Notes under the pieces: model-generated
What the model was told of the DNA's origin: nothing
The model's database searches: none
What the model saw: only the letters and a program-made list of their open reading frames with translations
Shown: positions 35,951-52,337 of the stretch, piece after piece
How positions within the stretch are numbered: the stretch's first letter is position 1
Layout: each line of letters starts with the position of its first letter
Assembly: GCA_029448655.1 (NCBI GenBank)
Contig: JACCLO010000010.1
Span: 1,674,001-1,738,000, forward strand
DNA length: 64,000 nt
Origin: Wolfiporia cocos
Taxonomy: Eukaryota; Basidiomycota; Agaricomycetes; Polyporales; Phaeolaceae
Direction of reading: 5' to 3'
Translations under genes and position numbers: made by a program

Positions 35951-38900
35951 ACCCTCTCACTTGCATGACACCCGCTCTAATCGTCGTCCACCAATAGCTG
36001 TCGCTTCTCACCCCGTACGCACGACACGGTCCCGTACACGCGGGCTGAAATCGAGGGTCCCGGTGCAATCCAGAAGCACTCTGCCACTGCGCTAGCCCGC
36101 AGACCTAGAAGGGCGACGCAGGACAATTGCGAATTGTCGCTGCGCGCCTCCGTGCCCGAGCCGAGATCCATCGCGCGCCATCTTGATTCGCGATCCTGGA
36201 TACGAGGGCCCGCATCTCGCTCCAGCTCGCGGGGGAGACGGCCCAGATATGGGCATATGCTGCTCTGGCTCTGGGAGCCCGCGCCCGCCCGGGATCGTGA
36301 TCAGGATGGCCGGGTTTGATGACCGGGCGCCGCTGCTCCTCGGCCTTCGGTGCTCTCCCGCGTACGTACGCACACCGCAACCACAGCACCCTGTGGCGCA
36401 CGCGCCACACCCGCCACACGCGCGTCTCGCCGTGAGGCGTCGCGGGATCAAGTTCTGACAGAATCAGCCCGCCACGATGCCGTACGATACGTGAACCTAG
36501 ATCTGTCCAGCGGCACGGGCGGCACGCACGAATGACGGAATGCGGCGCGTGCGCGGGCGCGACACTGTGTGGCACACATCGCATGTACGTACACGTCTGC
36601 GGCCATCGTCCGCACACGTCGGACGGCGCGCGCGCGGCCGGCTTACGGCAGGAATATGCCCTTTGCCGTCCATGCCCACCGATCGCTGATCCCGCCTTCC
36701 CTGCCGGCAGCCACACCAAGCCCACGATCGCACTAAGCACTAAGCACTAAACGCACCTGCGCTTCCGGCAGGAGCGCACCCGGGCGACGGAACCTGGCGC
36801 GGCGCCATTACGCAAATCCACTACTCTCGTCTTCCCTTCCGCCAGCCCGCCCCGCGGTCGCCGGCCAGCGTCTGTCCCACCGCGACTCCGCGCGCGCGGC
36901 GGCTCCGTCGCCCGAGCCGACTGACTCACCGTGCCCGCGCGCGCGCTAGGACCAGGACCAGGACCAGGACCGATCGCGCCCGGCGCACGATAGCACGCCG
37001 GCCTGGCAAGCCGCGCGCGCGAGGCAGTGGGCGTGTGTCGATGCGTGTGCGTGTGCCGATGCCGATGCGTGTGTGCGTGCGCATGCGCAGGCACGCCGAC
37101 GGCTGGCGCAGGGTCCCTGGGCCGGCGGACGCACGGGCCGCGCGCGCGGCGTGATCGGGGTATACGCGTGTGGCTAGCGGCCGGCTCTTGGGCCCGTACC
37201 GCCGCGCGCGCCCGGTCTCTCCTGCGTGCGGTGCGCCCGCTAGGCTCGCCTGGACGCGCTGGCTGCCGTAGCGCGCACCGCGGGCGAGCCTGCGTGCGCT
37301 AGCACGCACAGTAGCGGCGGACGGCGCGCGCGCACGTCATGATGGGCTAGCGGCCCTGGCTTTGGGGCCTGTTAAAGAGGACAAGGCGCCCGCTGCCTGC
37401 CACAGAGCCTAAATAGGCTCTGCGCTTGCGGCGTGATCGGATATTATTCGTCTGTGGCCCGTCGCCGGCGTATTCCTCCACGACGCCGCCCGCCAAGCGT
37501 CGCGGTGACCTTTGCCAGCGCGCCGGCCCGCGCTTGCGCTCCCCCCACCCCTCCGCCACACTGCGCCAAGCGCACCGCGCGCGGGCGGGCGGCAACGCCT
37601 AACTGGCAGACGTGAGGGATTGTCCCTCGCGCCTGCGGCCCGCTGCTTGGGGTGCGCAGTGTGCGGTACTCATGCACGGCTAGCATGGCCGCGGACCCTG
37701 AAGCTTGAGAGGCATGATAATGTTCCTGATCCTGGTCCTGGTCCTGGTCCTTCACGGAACTAGGATGGCGGCGCGCTGGGTGGGGTCACGCAGCACGCCA
37801 GTGCGCCACAGCGTGATGGGCCCGACGTCGGCGTGTTCCTGCCCTGCGCCACGCGCTCCGGCCCGCAACGCCGCCAGACCGCATCACGGGCCCGCGCCGT
37901 ACCCCGCGCCACATGGGTTCACTTCGCGCTCAGTGGTGTAGTCGTGCTACGCGTTTCGGCCGTCTGCGCCACGCCGCGACGCACGAAAGAGCTGGTCCCT
38001 CCCGCGTCGTCCCGCTCAGAGTTCCGGCTCGCGAGAGTTCGCGTCCGCGCGCGTTAGTTCGCGTCCCAACGCGCCGCGCGCGTTCCGGACAACTCACTCC
38101 TCGCGTGCAGCAGTCATGTGTCGCGTCGGGACCACCTCACACCAGTTGTTATAACGAGTACTTCCGTACTATCGCCTGCTAGCGCAGGCCCGCAACTTAG
38201 GAAGCGGTACAGAGCGAGTACGAGTGCGCCTGTGGCGTGATCGGCGTATACATGCATTTTCTGGCCGCCGCCGGCACGCGTTCTGGTTCTGGTGGCGCGC
38301 TGCAGCCCGGCTTCCTTGCACTTGTACCTGCACTTGTCTGCTGAGCTTGTTCCCTGTTCGGTACGTCCCCGCTCGTCCCTTGCACTCGCGCTAGCAGGAT
38401 CGAGCGTAGCGTGTGGCGCGGAGAGTGGCACCGAGGATACGCCGCGCGATCTGCGCGCCCGGCGTCCTGCGCCCGATCCTGGCCTGCGTCCGCCTTTGCC
38501 CCGCCTGCGCGTCCGGCGCGGGGCGCGGCATCTCCGTGTGCGCTCGCTCTCGTCCCCCGCAGAACGCGCGCGGAGCCCGCATGAGCCCCTGGGCCCGGCT
38601 CCGCGGGGACGTCGTGTGGCTCGCCCGGTCGCTGACCACGCGGGCCTCTACTAGGGTGTGGTGATGATTGAGGGAGGCGAAAAGCGTGCGTGCGATCAGC
38701 AGCTGCCGGTGGCACGAGGCAGCGCGCGGGCACGGTCAGGACCACGCCACAGCCACAGCTGGGACACGCATCGCGCGCTGCGATCAACTGCCGCGACAGA
38801 AAGGACGCTGCCGGACATGTGGACGGCGTTGGGGGCGCGCGCACGAGTGATTGCCTGCGTTCGGTCGCCGGACGGGAGGCGGATAAGAATTCCGCAGCCG

Positions 38901-39408
38901 GCGCGGCGCGCCCGGTGAATGTGTGGGGTGATGAGGGGATATGAAAGACGGACATTCGCTGCGCGGGAGCGGTTCGTCGTCTGCGAGCGAGATCGATGGG
39001 CTGTGACGCGAGCGCGCCTCGGCTGCCAGCGTAGCGCACGCAGGATGCGAGGACAGAGCACGCGCGTGGGGTTAGGGTCGGCGGAGTGGCGGGCGGCTGG
39101 ACGCTCCGGTGCGCGGCCGGGGGACGGGGTGCTCGGCGGATCCCCGGGGAACGCAGGCCGGCGGCGGCTGTGATCTCCGCGGTGGATCGGAGGCGTGGGA
39201 GGAGCCGAGCGGATGATGGTGGCTCTGTGCTGTGCCCGGCTGCTTCGTCCGTCTTTCCTGCGTGCGATCCCCGCTGCAGATGCCATCGCGCGCTGCTAGT
39301 CGCGCCCGCCAATTATTTCTCCAGGGCGGGGTTTGCCACTCGGGACATCCCGACTCTGCGCTGAGCAATCGATCGACCTGGCCGCCCTCCTCCTCCCAGC
39401 CCAGCCGC
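35951..39408. repeat. Very GC-rich, low-complexity region without a gene
   Basis: The base composition jumps to strongly GC-rich with long CG-alternating runs, which keeps frames open by chance on both strands. It contains (GGACCA)n at 36949-36971, its inverted counterpart (TGGTCC)n at about 37731-37751, and a recurrent GGCGTGATCGG motif near 37148, 37430 and 38234. No frame shows a protein motif or plausible codon pattern. Confidence 0.6.
37404..37421. repeat. Short hairpin
   Basis: AGAGCCT-AAAT-AGGCTCT, a perfect 7-base stem within the GC-rich region. Function unknown. Confidence 0.6.
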
Positions 39409-39416
39409 TATATAAG
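39409..39416 (+). promoter_or_regulatory. TATA box of the ALO1-like gene
   Basis: TATATAAG stands out in a GC-rich context 49 bases before the ATG at 39458. Confidence 0.75.
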
Positions 39417-39457
39417 CCCCCGCCAGCCTCCATGCCCCCATCCCGCCCCCGCTGCAC

Positions 39458-41174
39458 ATGCCTGCCCTCCCGCCCCCCATGGCCCCCGACGCGCCCCCCG
39501 TCGCGTCCCTCCCGCTCCCCGCCCTCTGCGCCCGCCTCGCGCCCATCACCGTCCCCGCCGGCGAGCCCCGCGCCCGCTTCGTCAACTGGGGCCGCTCCTA
39601 CACCTGCACCCCGCTCGCCGTCTTCGAGCCCCGCACCGAGTACGAGTGCGAGCTCGTCCTCGAGCTCGCCCGCCGCGAGCGCCGCCCCGTCCGCGCCGCC
39701 GGCGTCGGCCACTCCCCCAGCGACCTCGCCTGCACGGACGGGTACATGCTCCGCACGGAGAAGCTCTCCCGCGTCATCGAGGTGCGCTTCCCTTCTGGCG
39801 CTCCCCGCGTGCCTGGCGCCGCCCCCGCCCGCCCGCCGCTGACGCCCCCGCAGGTCGACACCGAGAAGCAGACGGTCACCGCCCAGGGCGGCATCACGCT
39901 GCACGCGCTGCACGCCGCCCTCGCCGCCCACGGGCTCGCCATGTCCAACCTCGGCTCCATCTCGGACCAGACGCTCGCGGGCATGGTCACGACCGCGACG
40001 CACGGCTCGGGGCTCGCGTTCCCCGTGCTCTCGACGTACGTGCGCGCGCTCGTCCTCCTCCTCCCGTCCGGCGCGCGCGTCGTCTGCTCCGAGGCCGAGC
40101 GCGCGGACCTCTTCCGCGCGAGCCTCTGCGGGCTCGGCAGCACCGGCGTCATCCTCCGCGCCACGCTCCAGTGCGAGCGCGCGTTCCGCCTCCGCGAGCG
40201 CCAGGAGACGCGCCCCTTCGACGACGTCGTCGCCGAGCTCGACGCCGTCGCCCGCTCCGCAGAGCACGTCCGCCTCTGGTGGTTCCCCCAGGCGGACGCC
40301 GTCCGCGTCGCGCGCGCGGACCGCACCGCCGAGGTGCGTCCCCCCCCGCGCCCCGCGTGTGTGTGCTGACCGTGTGCGCGCAGCCCCCGCGCCCCGCCGC
40401 GACCTGGCTCTGGCACTCCCTCCTCGGCTACCACCTCCTCCAGCTCCTCTTCTTCCTCGGGCGCTTCGTCCCCGCGCTCAACCCGCACACCGCCCGCTTC
40501 GGCGCGTGGCTCGACAGCGCGCCCACCGTCGCCGTCGACGACTCGCACAAAATCTTCAACGTCGACTGCAAGGTGCGCCCCCTCCCTCCCTCCCCTTTCT
40601 CGTCGCTGACGCGCGCGCGCAGTACCCGCAGTTCACGACCGAGTGGGCGGTCCCGTACGCGCGCGCGGGCGCGTGCCTCCGCGCCCTGCGCGCGTGGCTC
40701 GACGAGGAGCACGCGGACCCGCGCGGCCTCCGCCCGCACTTCCCCATCGAGGTGCGCTTCACCGCGCCCGACGACGTCTGGATGAGCCCCAGCGCGGGCC
40801 AGGCGACGTGCTGGATCGGCATCATCCAATACAAGTGAGCCCCCTCCTCTCCTCTCCCTCCTCGCCACGCGCTGACTCCCCCCGCTTTCCTCCCCGCCCC
40901 GCGCAGGCCATACGGGCTGAACGTGCCGTACCGCGCGCTGTTCGCGCGCTTCGAGGCGATCCTCGCCGCGCACGGCGGGCGCCCGCACTGGGCAAAGGCA
41001 CACGGGCTGCGCCCCGCGCAGCTGCGCGCGCTCTACCCGCGCTTCGACGACTTTGTGCGCGTGCTGCGCGACGTCGACCCCGACGGCATGCTCCGCAACG
41101 CGTACGTCCGCCGCCACGTGTTCGGCGAGGAGGGCCCGCGCGACGGCGAGCGCGTCTTCAAGGCGCGCCCGTGA
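39458..41174 (+). CDS. ALO1: D-arabinono-1,4-lactone oxidase
   Basis: A flavoprotein that makes the last step of dehydro-D-arabinono-1,4-lactone (fungal ascorbate analogue) synthesis, normally in the mitochondrial outer membrane (family knowledge). Exons 39458-39781, 39854-40333, 40384-40572, 40623-40834 and 40907-41174 give 490 residues. Visible: FVNWGRSYTCTP, the FAD-binding VGHSPSD with the histidine used for covalent flavin, GITLHALHAALAAHGLAMSN, ISDQTLAGMVTTATHGSG, ELDAVARSAEHVRLWWFPQADAV, then a hydrophobic stretch LLGYHLLQLLFFLGRFVPAL that may anchor it. The C-terminal half contains SHKIFNVDCKYPQFTTEWAVPY, HFPIEVRFTAPDD and HWAKAHG. Codons end almost only in G or C. Intron 1 is 72 bases with no stop, so retention would add 24 residues. 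The start at 39458 is the first ATG; 39479 is also in frame. Confidence 0.94.
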
Positions 41175-42893
41175 GCGCGCGCGGCGAGGGAGGAGAGGGG
41201 AGGGATAGAGGAGCGCGAGAGAGTTGCGAAGAACGGTATATTTTATTCGAGCGTCGGCACCGCTTGCCTACCATACTACATACGCCGCCAGCCTAGTGGG
41301 CACCGCGCGCCGGCCGCCCGTCTGTCCGTCTGTCCGTCTGCCACAGTGCGCGCCACCTGTATCCGTAATGTGGCTGTAATCGTCTTTTTTCCGCGCGGAG
41401 GGGAGGGGAGGGGGAGGGGAGGGGGTTGTACGTAGATATACACGACCGACGCGGCGCGCGCTGTACACTACACTACTACGTGCTGGCCGGCGGCGCGGCC
41501 GCGGCGGGCGTAATGCATCAGTGTGGCTTTTTTTCTCCGCTCTCCGCTCTCCGGGTGTGGCGTGCCCACGCGAGTCTGGTGGCGAATGCGTCCGCGCATC
41601 CGATGCAGACACGCCCTCACGCACACGCTCATGTCCGCCGAGCACAGCGTGGCCCGCAGGCGCCTGGACGCGAGTCCGCCCCGCCGCGCGCGGGTCTGTG
41701 CCCACACGCCGATCCTGCTGCGGTGGGCAGAAGCCGCGCACGGCGCTCGACGCGGAGGAGGAGGAGAAGGAGAAGGAGAAGCGCAGATCGCGATCGCCGC
41801 GCGCCGCGCCGCAGCGGGGTCGAGCTCGAGTGCCACGGTCATAACGGGCGCACTCTGCGCTTCGCCGCTTCGCTCCACAGAAGGGCCGAAGTCGAAGCCG
41901 AAGCGCGCGGCGTCTGAGTGCGCGAAAATAACCAGCCTCTTGCTGCTGTCGCCGTCGTTCGCCCGTGTGCGGTCGCGCGTGGGGGGACGGACGCGGGGAA
42001 CGGAGAGCGGGAGCCGCGGTGCGCGTGGCACGCGGGCAGCGCGGTGCGTATCATGTGTAGCGCCCGACGGGTTCCTGCGCCGGGCCCGTCTGTTCTGCCG
42101 ACGGACATCGCTCATATCAGCACGGACAGGACAGCGACCCGCGGCGCCTGCCATGTGCGCGCGAGGCGGCCGCGCGCCCGGGCCCAGTGCAGGTGCAACC
42201 TTCGCCGCGATGCGATCTGCACAGCGTGACGACGGTGCGCGCAGGCGCGCGCGTCCCCCCGCAGCGTGCGGCTCGCGGGGATCCCCACCGCGCTCCTCGA
42301 CCCGGGCGGCACGCCACCGTGATGAGCGCAGGGCGCAGGGCGTCAGCACACAGCATGTAACACACGCCGGGCTGCGCATCCACATCGCCGGGCGCAATCG
42401 ATCGCGGACCCACCAGCACCACTCATGACTTGCGCCGCACCACATGCAGCCCGCGGACATGCGCGCACAGCCCGCTCCGCGGCGGCCGGCGGCCGATCTC
42501 CGCCAGAAACGTAACCGCACAGGCCCCGCGGCCGACGCGTGCTGGGTGGCGAGGCGAGGATAGGGGCGCGCGGCGTGCGGATATGGGCGCGCGGCGCGCG
42601 GACATGAACGCCGCGCGATGGACGACGGAGATGCGTGCAGACGCAGACCACAGACGCGCGCGGCGTCTCTCCGGGTCGAAGCGCGCACGGCGCCGCGCGC
42701 TCTGCATGCGAACGTACGCCGGCACGTGCAGGTTGCGGCGGCGTCGGTCGTCTGTACTTTGCGCGGTCGCGTTCCCGCAGCAGGCGGTCTGAATTCTAAA
42801 TTCTGAAATGAAAGCGTCGATTGCGATGTGTGGTCGTACAGTGTGCTCCAGGTCTCCTTCCGTGTACGTGTATCCGCCGTGGCGACGAGCGGG
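41175..42893. other. GC-rich intergenic region with G-runs
   Basis: This lies between the convergent ends of ALO1 (+) and UBC7 (-). It holds a GTCT-type repeat (41318-41341), a strand with many runs of four or five G at 41396-41427, and frames kept open by GC content only. No gene is supported. Confidence 0.55.
41396..41427 (+). repeat. G-run tract, quadruplex-capable
   Basis: At least five runs of four or more G are separated by single A residues, which fits the G-quadruplex pattern. It lies about 220 bases past the ALO1 stop codon. Confidence 0.7.
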
Positions 42894-43830
<937 letters not shown>

Positions 43831-45508
43831 GCTAGCGTGGTCGCGGTGTCAGGCAGGAGGAGTGGCACGTCGCGCAGGCGCCCGTGATCGAGACATGATG
43901 CAGCCCGATCACGCGTCCTCCGATCACGCGCGCGGTCGCAGCTGCAGGTTCGCGAGCTGAGGCTGGCTCGCACAGTCCCGTTCGCTCCCGAGGGGTTTAA
44001 TCCCTGCGGGATTGAATGCCGCAGCTAGTCTCACTAACGCAATGCCGTCCCGGGCCACGCCCATCCCAAATGGGGGCTGTCTAGCTATCACTGTGGCTAT
44101 CCACCCGCATGAATTGCAAGCTCAGCCGTTGGTAAGCCGTCCTTCCTTCCTATAGCAACTGCTCAGCAGCCGGCGCAACTCAATGGTCTGATGCGAGCAC
44201 ACGCCATACTGCGCTCACCGGCGGATCATCCGCCGCGCCCGAACGGCAGGGTACAGCACAGGTTGCACATGTCATCGCCCGCCGCAGGATGGGCTTGTCG
44301 CCGGCGGCACCTCGCGCTGGCAATGTTGCCCGCCGCGCTCAATCTCCGAGCACGCACAACTGTATCTCCGAGCCGCAGATTACTCAGGCGAGCCCCGTGC
44401 CACCACGCCGCCGCGGAGCCACCACGCCCGCGCGTCCCATGCCCGCTATGGCTCCCTCAGTGCACAAGCCAGCAGCCGTGGCTCTGCACTTGCGTCTGCG
44501 CACCTCCGACGGCCGGATCTGCATTCATCTCGCCCCTGTCCCTGCGCTAGCCAGACGTCTCCCTTGGCTGCTCTGCGTAGGCCAATCACTGCTCCTGCGT
44601 CCGCGTGCCGTGCATCTGTCATTCTGCCCCGCAAACTTGCCCCCCTTCGTATACCCCGCTTCCTCCTCCGCTCCCCCCTTCCCAGACTCACCGCCGGCAC
44701 TGTCAAACCACGACCGCAGATTAGTCGGTGTCGGGGCCAGATCTCCGCCGCGTTCCTGGGCTTGGAGTACATGGCAGTGCCCATCGACGTCCGCAGCCAA
44801 TTTGCTATGTAAAATTAACTGTGTGTCATATCTTCGCTGCTTCAGTAATAGCTTGTCTGCGTAGAGAAGCAGACGCGGACGCAAACGTATGCAGCCAATG
44901 CGGACGGGCGTATATGCACAAGCCAATGCCAGCGACGCGTCGCACGCCGGCTTCCGAGCCTCAAATTTCGTCATGGAGCCCGCGCAGCCCTCCCCAAAAA
45001 GTGGCGCTCACGGCGGCTGCGCGGTGACGACGAACGCACCTCTGCGACGCGCGCAAGGGTGCCGCCAGCAGTCGAATTTGAATGCTTAATCAGTCAAATA
45101 TAGGACCTTGCGTGCCGATCCTGCACACGCCCGCGGGCCCGCGGTGTCTGCGCCGCCGGGCGCGCGCTGACACGCACCGCGCACATGCCGGAGATACGTC
45201 GATATGTCGACGCGTCGACACGAACGACGCGGTCGGTGCGCTGACGTACCCTGCGCGCATCCCGGAGACGGACGGGCGCCCGCCGTCGGCCGCGATAAAG
45301 ACGACGGCACGCGTCTGCGGGCGGTGCTGCTGATGGTCAGATGCTAGATGGTCGGGCGCGCCGGGCGTGCGATACATGCCAACGCTGCTTCTATTACGCC
45401 TACTTCGATCGTGATCGTGCAGAACGCGCGCAGGGTGCGGGGGATTTTGATGTGCGGTTGTAATGCGATAATAAATTACGTATGTGCCCTCGGCGTGAGC
45501 ACGGCCGG
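43831..45508. other. GC-rich intergenic region, no gene seen
   Basis: This lies between the start of UBC7 and the 3' end of the Pol III subunit gene (both minus). Only chance open frames occur. The palindromic TCGACGCGTCGA near 45207 lies within it; no target gene is obvious. Confidence 0.55.
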
Positions 45509-49737
<4,229 letters not shown>

Positions 49738-50210
49738 TGGGAATAATTACAGAAGGATGCCAGGGTTTAAGGCTTTCTCCTCGTGTCGCGTACCAAAAGC
49801 TGAGGTAGAAGCAGTAGAATCCCAAGCCCCGAGGTGAGTGCAGGGCAATTCCTCCAAAGAACCGATAGCCGATATAGACACAGAAGAGAGCGAAGATTGA
49901 GCGGTACAAAAGGCTTCCAAAGCCAGGAATAGCTTTGGTCGCACAGACAGAAGGCTCGACACGTAGAACTTTGCGGGTACAGAAAGAGCAAGTAAATGCT
50001 TCCCAAGAGCCCGCACCCCGGAGAAAGGATCCCGGAAGGCCTTACAATGTGCCTGGATCGAACGTTTCCCACGGTCAGTATGCATTGTTGGACGGGGCTA
50101 TATAAGCTCTAGGCGCCCAACAAACACCTACAATCGATCTGCTCGCAGCCCGCTCATCTGCATCATCCACTACATTCTGATCGCTGTTTATCTTCCCTAA
50201 CCACCTAAGC
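49738..50210. promoter_or_regulatory. Divergent promoter region, Pol III subunit / UBE2G1-type E2
   Basis: About 470 bases between genes pointing away from each other. It contains TATATAAG at 50099-50106, 105 bases before the E2 ATG. No coding frame is seen. Confidence 0.55.
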
Positions 50211-51223
50211 ATGTCGAGGTCAACGGCGCCAACATCGACGCTATCCAACACACTCCTTCTGCGGAGGCAGCTCGCTGAACTCACTAAGCGGCCGGTTGAT
50301 GGTTTCTCAGCAGGTGCAGTATACTCTCTCAGCCATACATCGATGGTGCAAACGGGTATTGACAGTGTCATCCCCTTTCTCTCTCTACCTGCCTTGCATG
50401 CCATTTCACCCGCGCGTGGTGTCGGTGATGGTGCAGGTCTCGTCGACGATGGAAATTTCTACGAGTGGGAGATCATGATCATCGGGTATGTGCTGCAGCC
50501 TTTGTCACTGCGGGGAAGAGTGTCTGACTGGGACCTCGCCTTTTAGTCCGCCGGACACTCTATAGTGAGCAGGTTGCTCTATACTGAGACCCAGAGCGAT
50601 TGACGAATGTTGCTGTGCTTTCGTAGCGAGGGCGGTTTCTTCAGAGCTCGGCTCAGTTTCCCGGAGGAGTATCCTCTGCAGCCACCGAAGATGCGCTTCA
50701 TTACCCCGATGTGGCATCCCAACAGTACGTAGCTTTCCATTATTGGTAAAGTTGCTATTGAGGCTCCACCAAACAGTCTATCCGGACGGCAATGTCTGCA
50801 TTTCCATCCTTGTAAGCCACTATCCATTCGCACTGACCATTGAGCTACATTGCGCTGACTCATTATGTCATCTCTAGCACCCACCTGGCGAGGATCAATA
50901 TGGCTATGAGGACTCTGGCGAGAGATGGCTACCTGTGCACACTGTCGAGTCAATCGTGCGTCGACTACGTCCCTGCCACATGATCTTGACTGATTTCTTC
51001 TGGTAGCTCTTGAGCGTGATCTCGCTGCTATCCTCGGAGAAGCCAAATCTGGACAGCCCTGCGAACGTGGATGCCGCGAAGGAGGTGAGGGAGAATTTCG
51101 AAGGTATGTTCACCCAAATCAACAGCTAGTACCGTAGCCTTGCTCAGAGCTTCTCCACCGCCAGCGTACAAGAAGAAAGTGCGGCGCCTGGTACGACGAA
51201 GCGCTGAAGAGGTTTTTGACTGA
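50211..51223 (+). CDS. ubc15: Ubiquitin-conjugating enzyme E2, UBE2G1/ubc15 type
   Basis: A second E2 with the acidic-loop insertion, closest to human UBE2G1 and fission-yeast ubc15. Exons 50211-50313, 50437-50485, 50547-50564, 50627-50724, 50777-50811, 50878-50955, 51007-51103 and 51165-51223 give 178 residues. Landmarks: LLLRRQLAELTKRPVDGFSAG, YEWEIMIIGPPDTLYEGGFF, FPEEYPLQPPKMRF, HPN, catalytic cysteine near residue 97 in YPDGNVCISILHPPGED, and the loop EDQYGYEDSGERWLPVHTVES. The tail is basic (YKKKVRRLVRRSAEEVFD). Exon 3 is only 18 bases. The TATA box at 50099 lies upstream. The gene is separated from the related UBC7-type gene only by the Pol III subunit gene. Confidence 0.95.
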
Positions 51224-52337
51224 GGTGCTATCTTGTCCTGGCTTGCTCATCCACACCACGCATCATTCATCCGGCTCTCAGGTCGTCATTATCGTCGCTA
51301 TGTATCCGTACCTTGCTACTGTTTCTCCTCAGACTTTCCGCGGCTCATCGTCGTGAGAGCCGCACGTCGGCATTTCACGGACGCTGTGCCGCCAACTCGG
51401 CCTGTACATTATACACACCATCATTCGTGCGTCTGTTCCTCAATGTCAAATCGGTTCTCCTCATATCCGGCTCGATCAGGTTTTGTGCATATCGTTTTGT
51501 TCCGTTAGAATGTAGAGAATGATGACATGCGTTCACGAATTCTGGCGCTGCGATGTTCGCTAGTCAGCGGACTTGCAAGCAGTGAGAGCATCATCACAGC
51601 TCATACGCCTTCCTGCGTTCCACACAAAACTTTTCCTTTCACGAGGGCAGCCCAAGATCGCAAAGGCTGAGCGTGTGTCGGAAGGTCGACTATTCCTTAC
51701 GTCTTGTGAGATTACGATACTCGGCACTACTGGTACTCTATGACGGCTGTAGCCTGACTATCTGTTGATCCGTCGTCAAGCATCCAGTGATGTGTACATC
51801 CAGAGGGTATTGTACCTCAACGCCTTCGAAGGATCACAAGTCTCTCTGACAAAGCTATGTCCTTCGCTTCATGAGCTGGTGAGCGACATGATTTCGTTCC
51901 TGAAACACCGTGATCACGGGGCTTTCTGGTAGGGTTAAACTTTTCAAATAACAATTGCATAAATCGAGAGACGTCTTTTTGTATCCTATCAGCTCTAGAT
52001 GTCATCAGCATGTCTGCTTGTCCCAGTCCCAGAGTCAGCTGCGTTATTCAGTAGTAAACTCCCTTCCAGGCTCCAAAGAGAATTTAGGGTCCTTGCTCAC
52101 GCTAACTAGATGTATGTCGTCCCTGCGCTGTAGCATACTCAAGTATTTCTTTAGGGCCATGTGGAACCCATCAAGATTCCTTTACATTTCAACTTCAGCC
52201 AATGCTTTCAGTACAACAAATATAATGTCTCGATGTTCATTGAGGATGGCAGCCGCTGCTCGGTGTATACTCATGGCTTCTGACTTCTGTAAACATTGGC
52301 GTTGAGTCCCACGAACGTTGGTGATAACTGACAGCAC
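51224..52337. other. Intergenic, with a coding-like relic on the minus strand
   Basis: This lies between the ends of the E2 gene (+) and DUF6535 copy C (-). The left half is featureless; the right half holds the relic at 51817-52300. Confidence 0.5.
51817..52300 (-). pseudogene. Possible relic of a helical protein gene (uncertain)
   Basis: Minus-strand frames here look protein-like though broken. One reads MSIHRAAAAILNEHRDIIFV, then VLKALAEVEM, a TAA stop, then NLDGFHMALKKYLSMLQRRD. A further piece downstream reads DRIQKDVSRFMQLLFEKFN. The heptad-like helices recall the N-terminal helical bundles of Agaricomycete NLR- or kinase-linked proteins, but I cannot name a family. It could be chance, or a small gene with introns I did not place. 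Confidence 0.3.

Noticed and set aside
38197..39312. Open frame of 371 codons on the minus strand
   Set aside because: It lies in the GC-rich low-complexity region where stops are rare by composition. Other frames over the same bases are also open, and no domain or plausible splice structure is seen.
39296..40267. Long minus-strand frame opposite ALO1
   Set aside because: It is antisense to exons 1 and 2 of ALO1, whose protein motifs are unmistakable. Strong G/C third positions keep the opposite strand open.
41468..42688. Open frame of 406 codons on the minus strand
   Set aside because: Same reason: Arg/Ala/Pro-rich translation typical of GC-rich non-coding DNA, with overlapping open frames on the plus strand.
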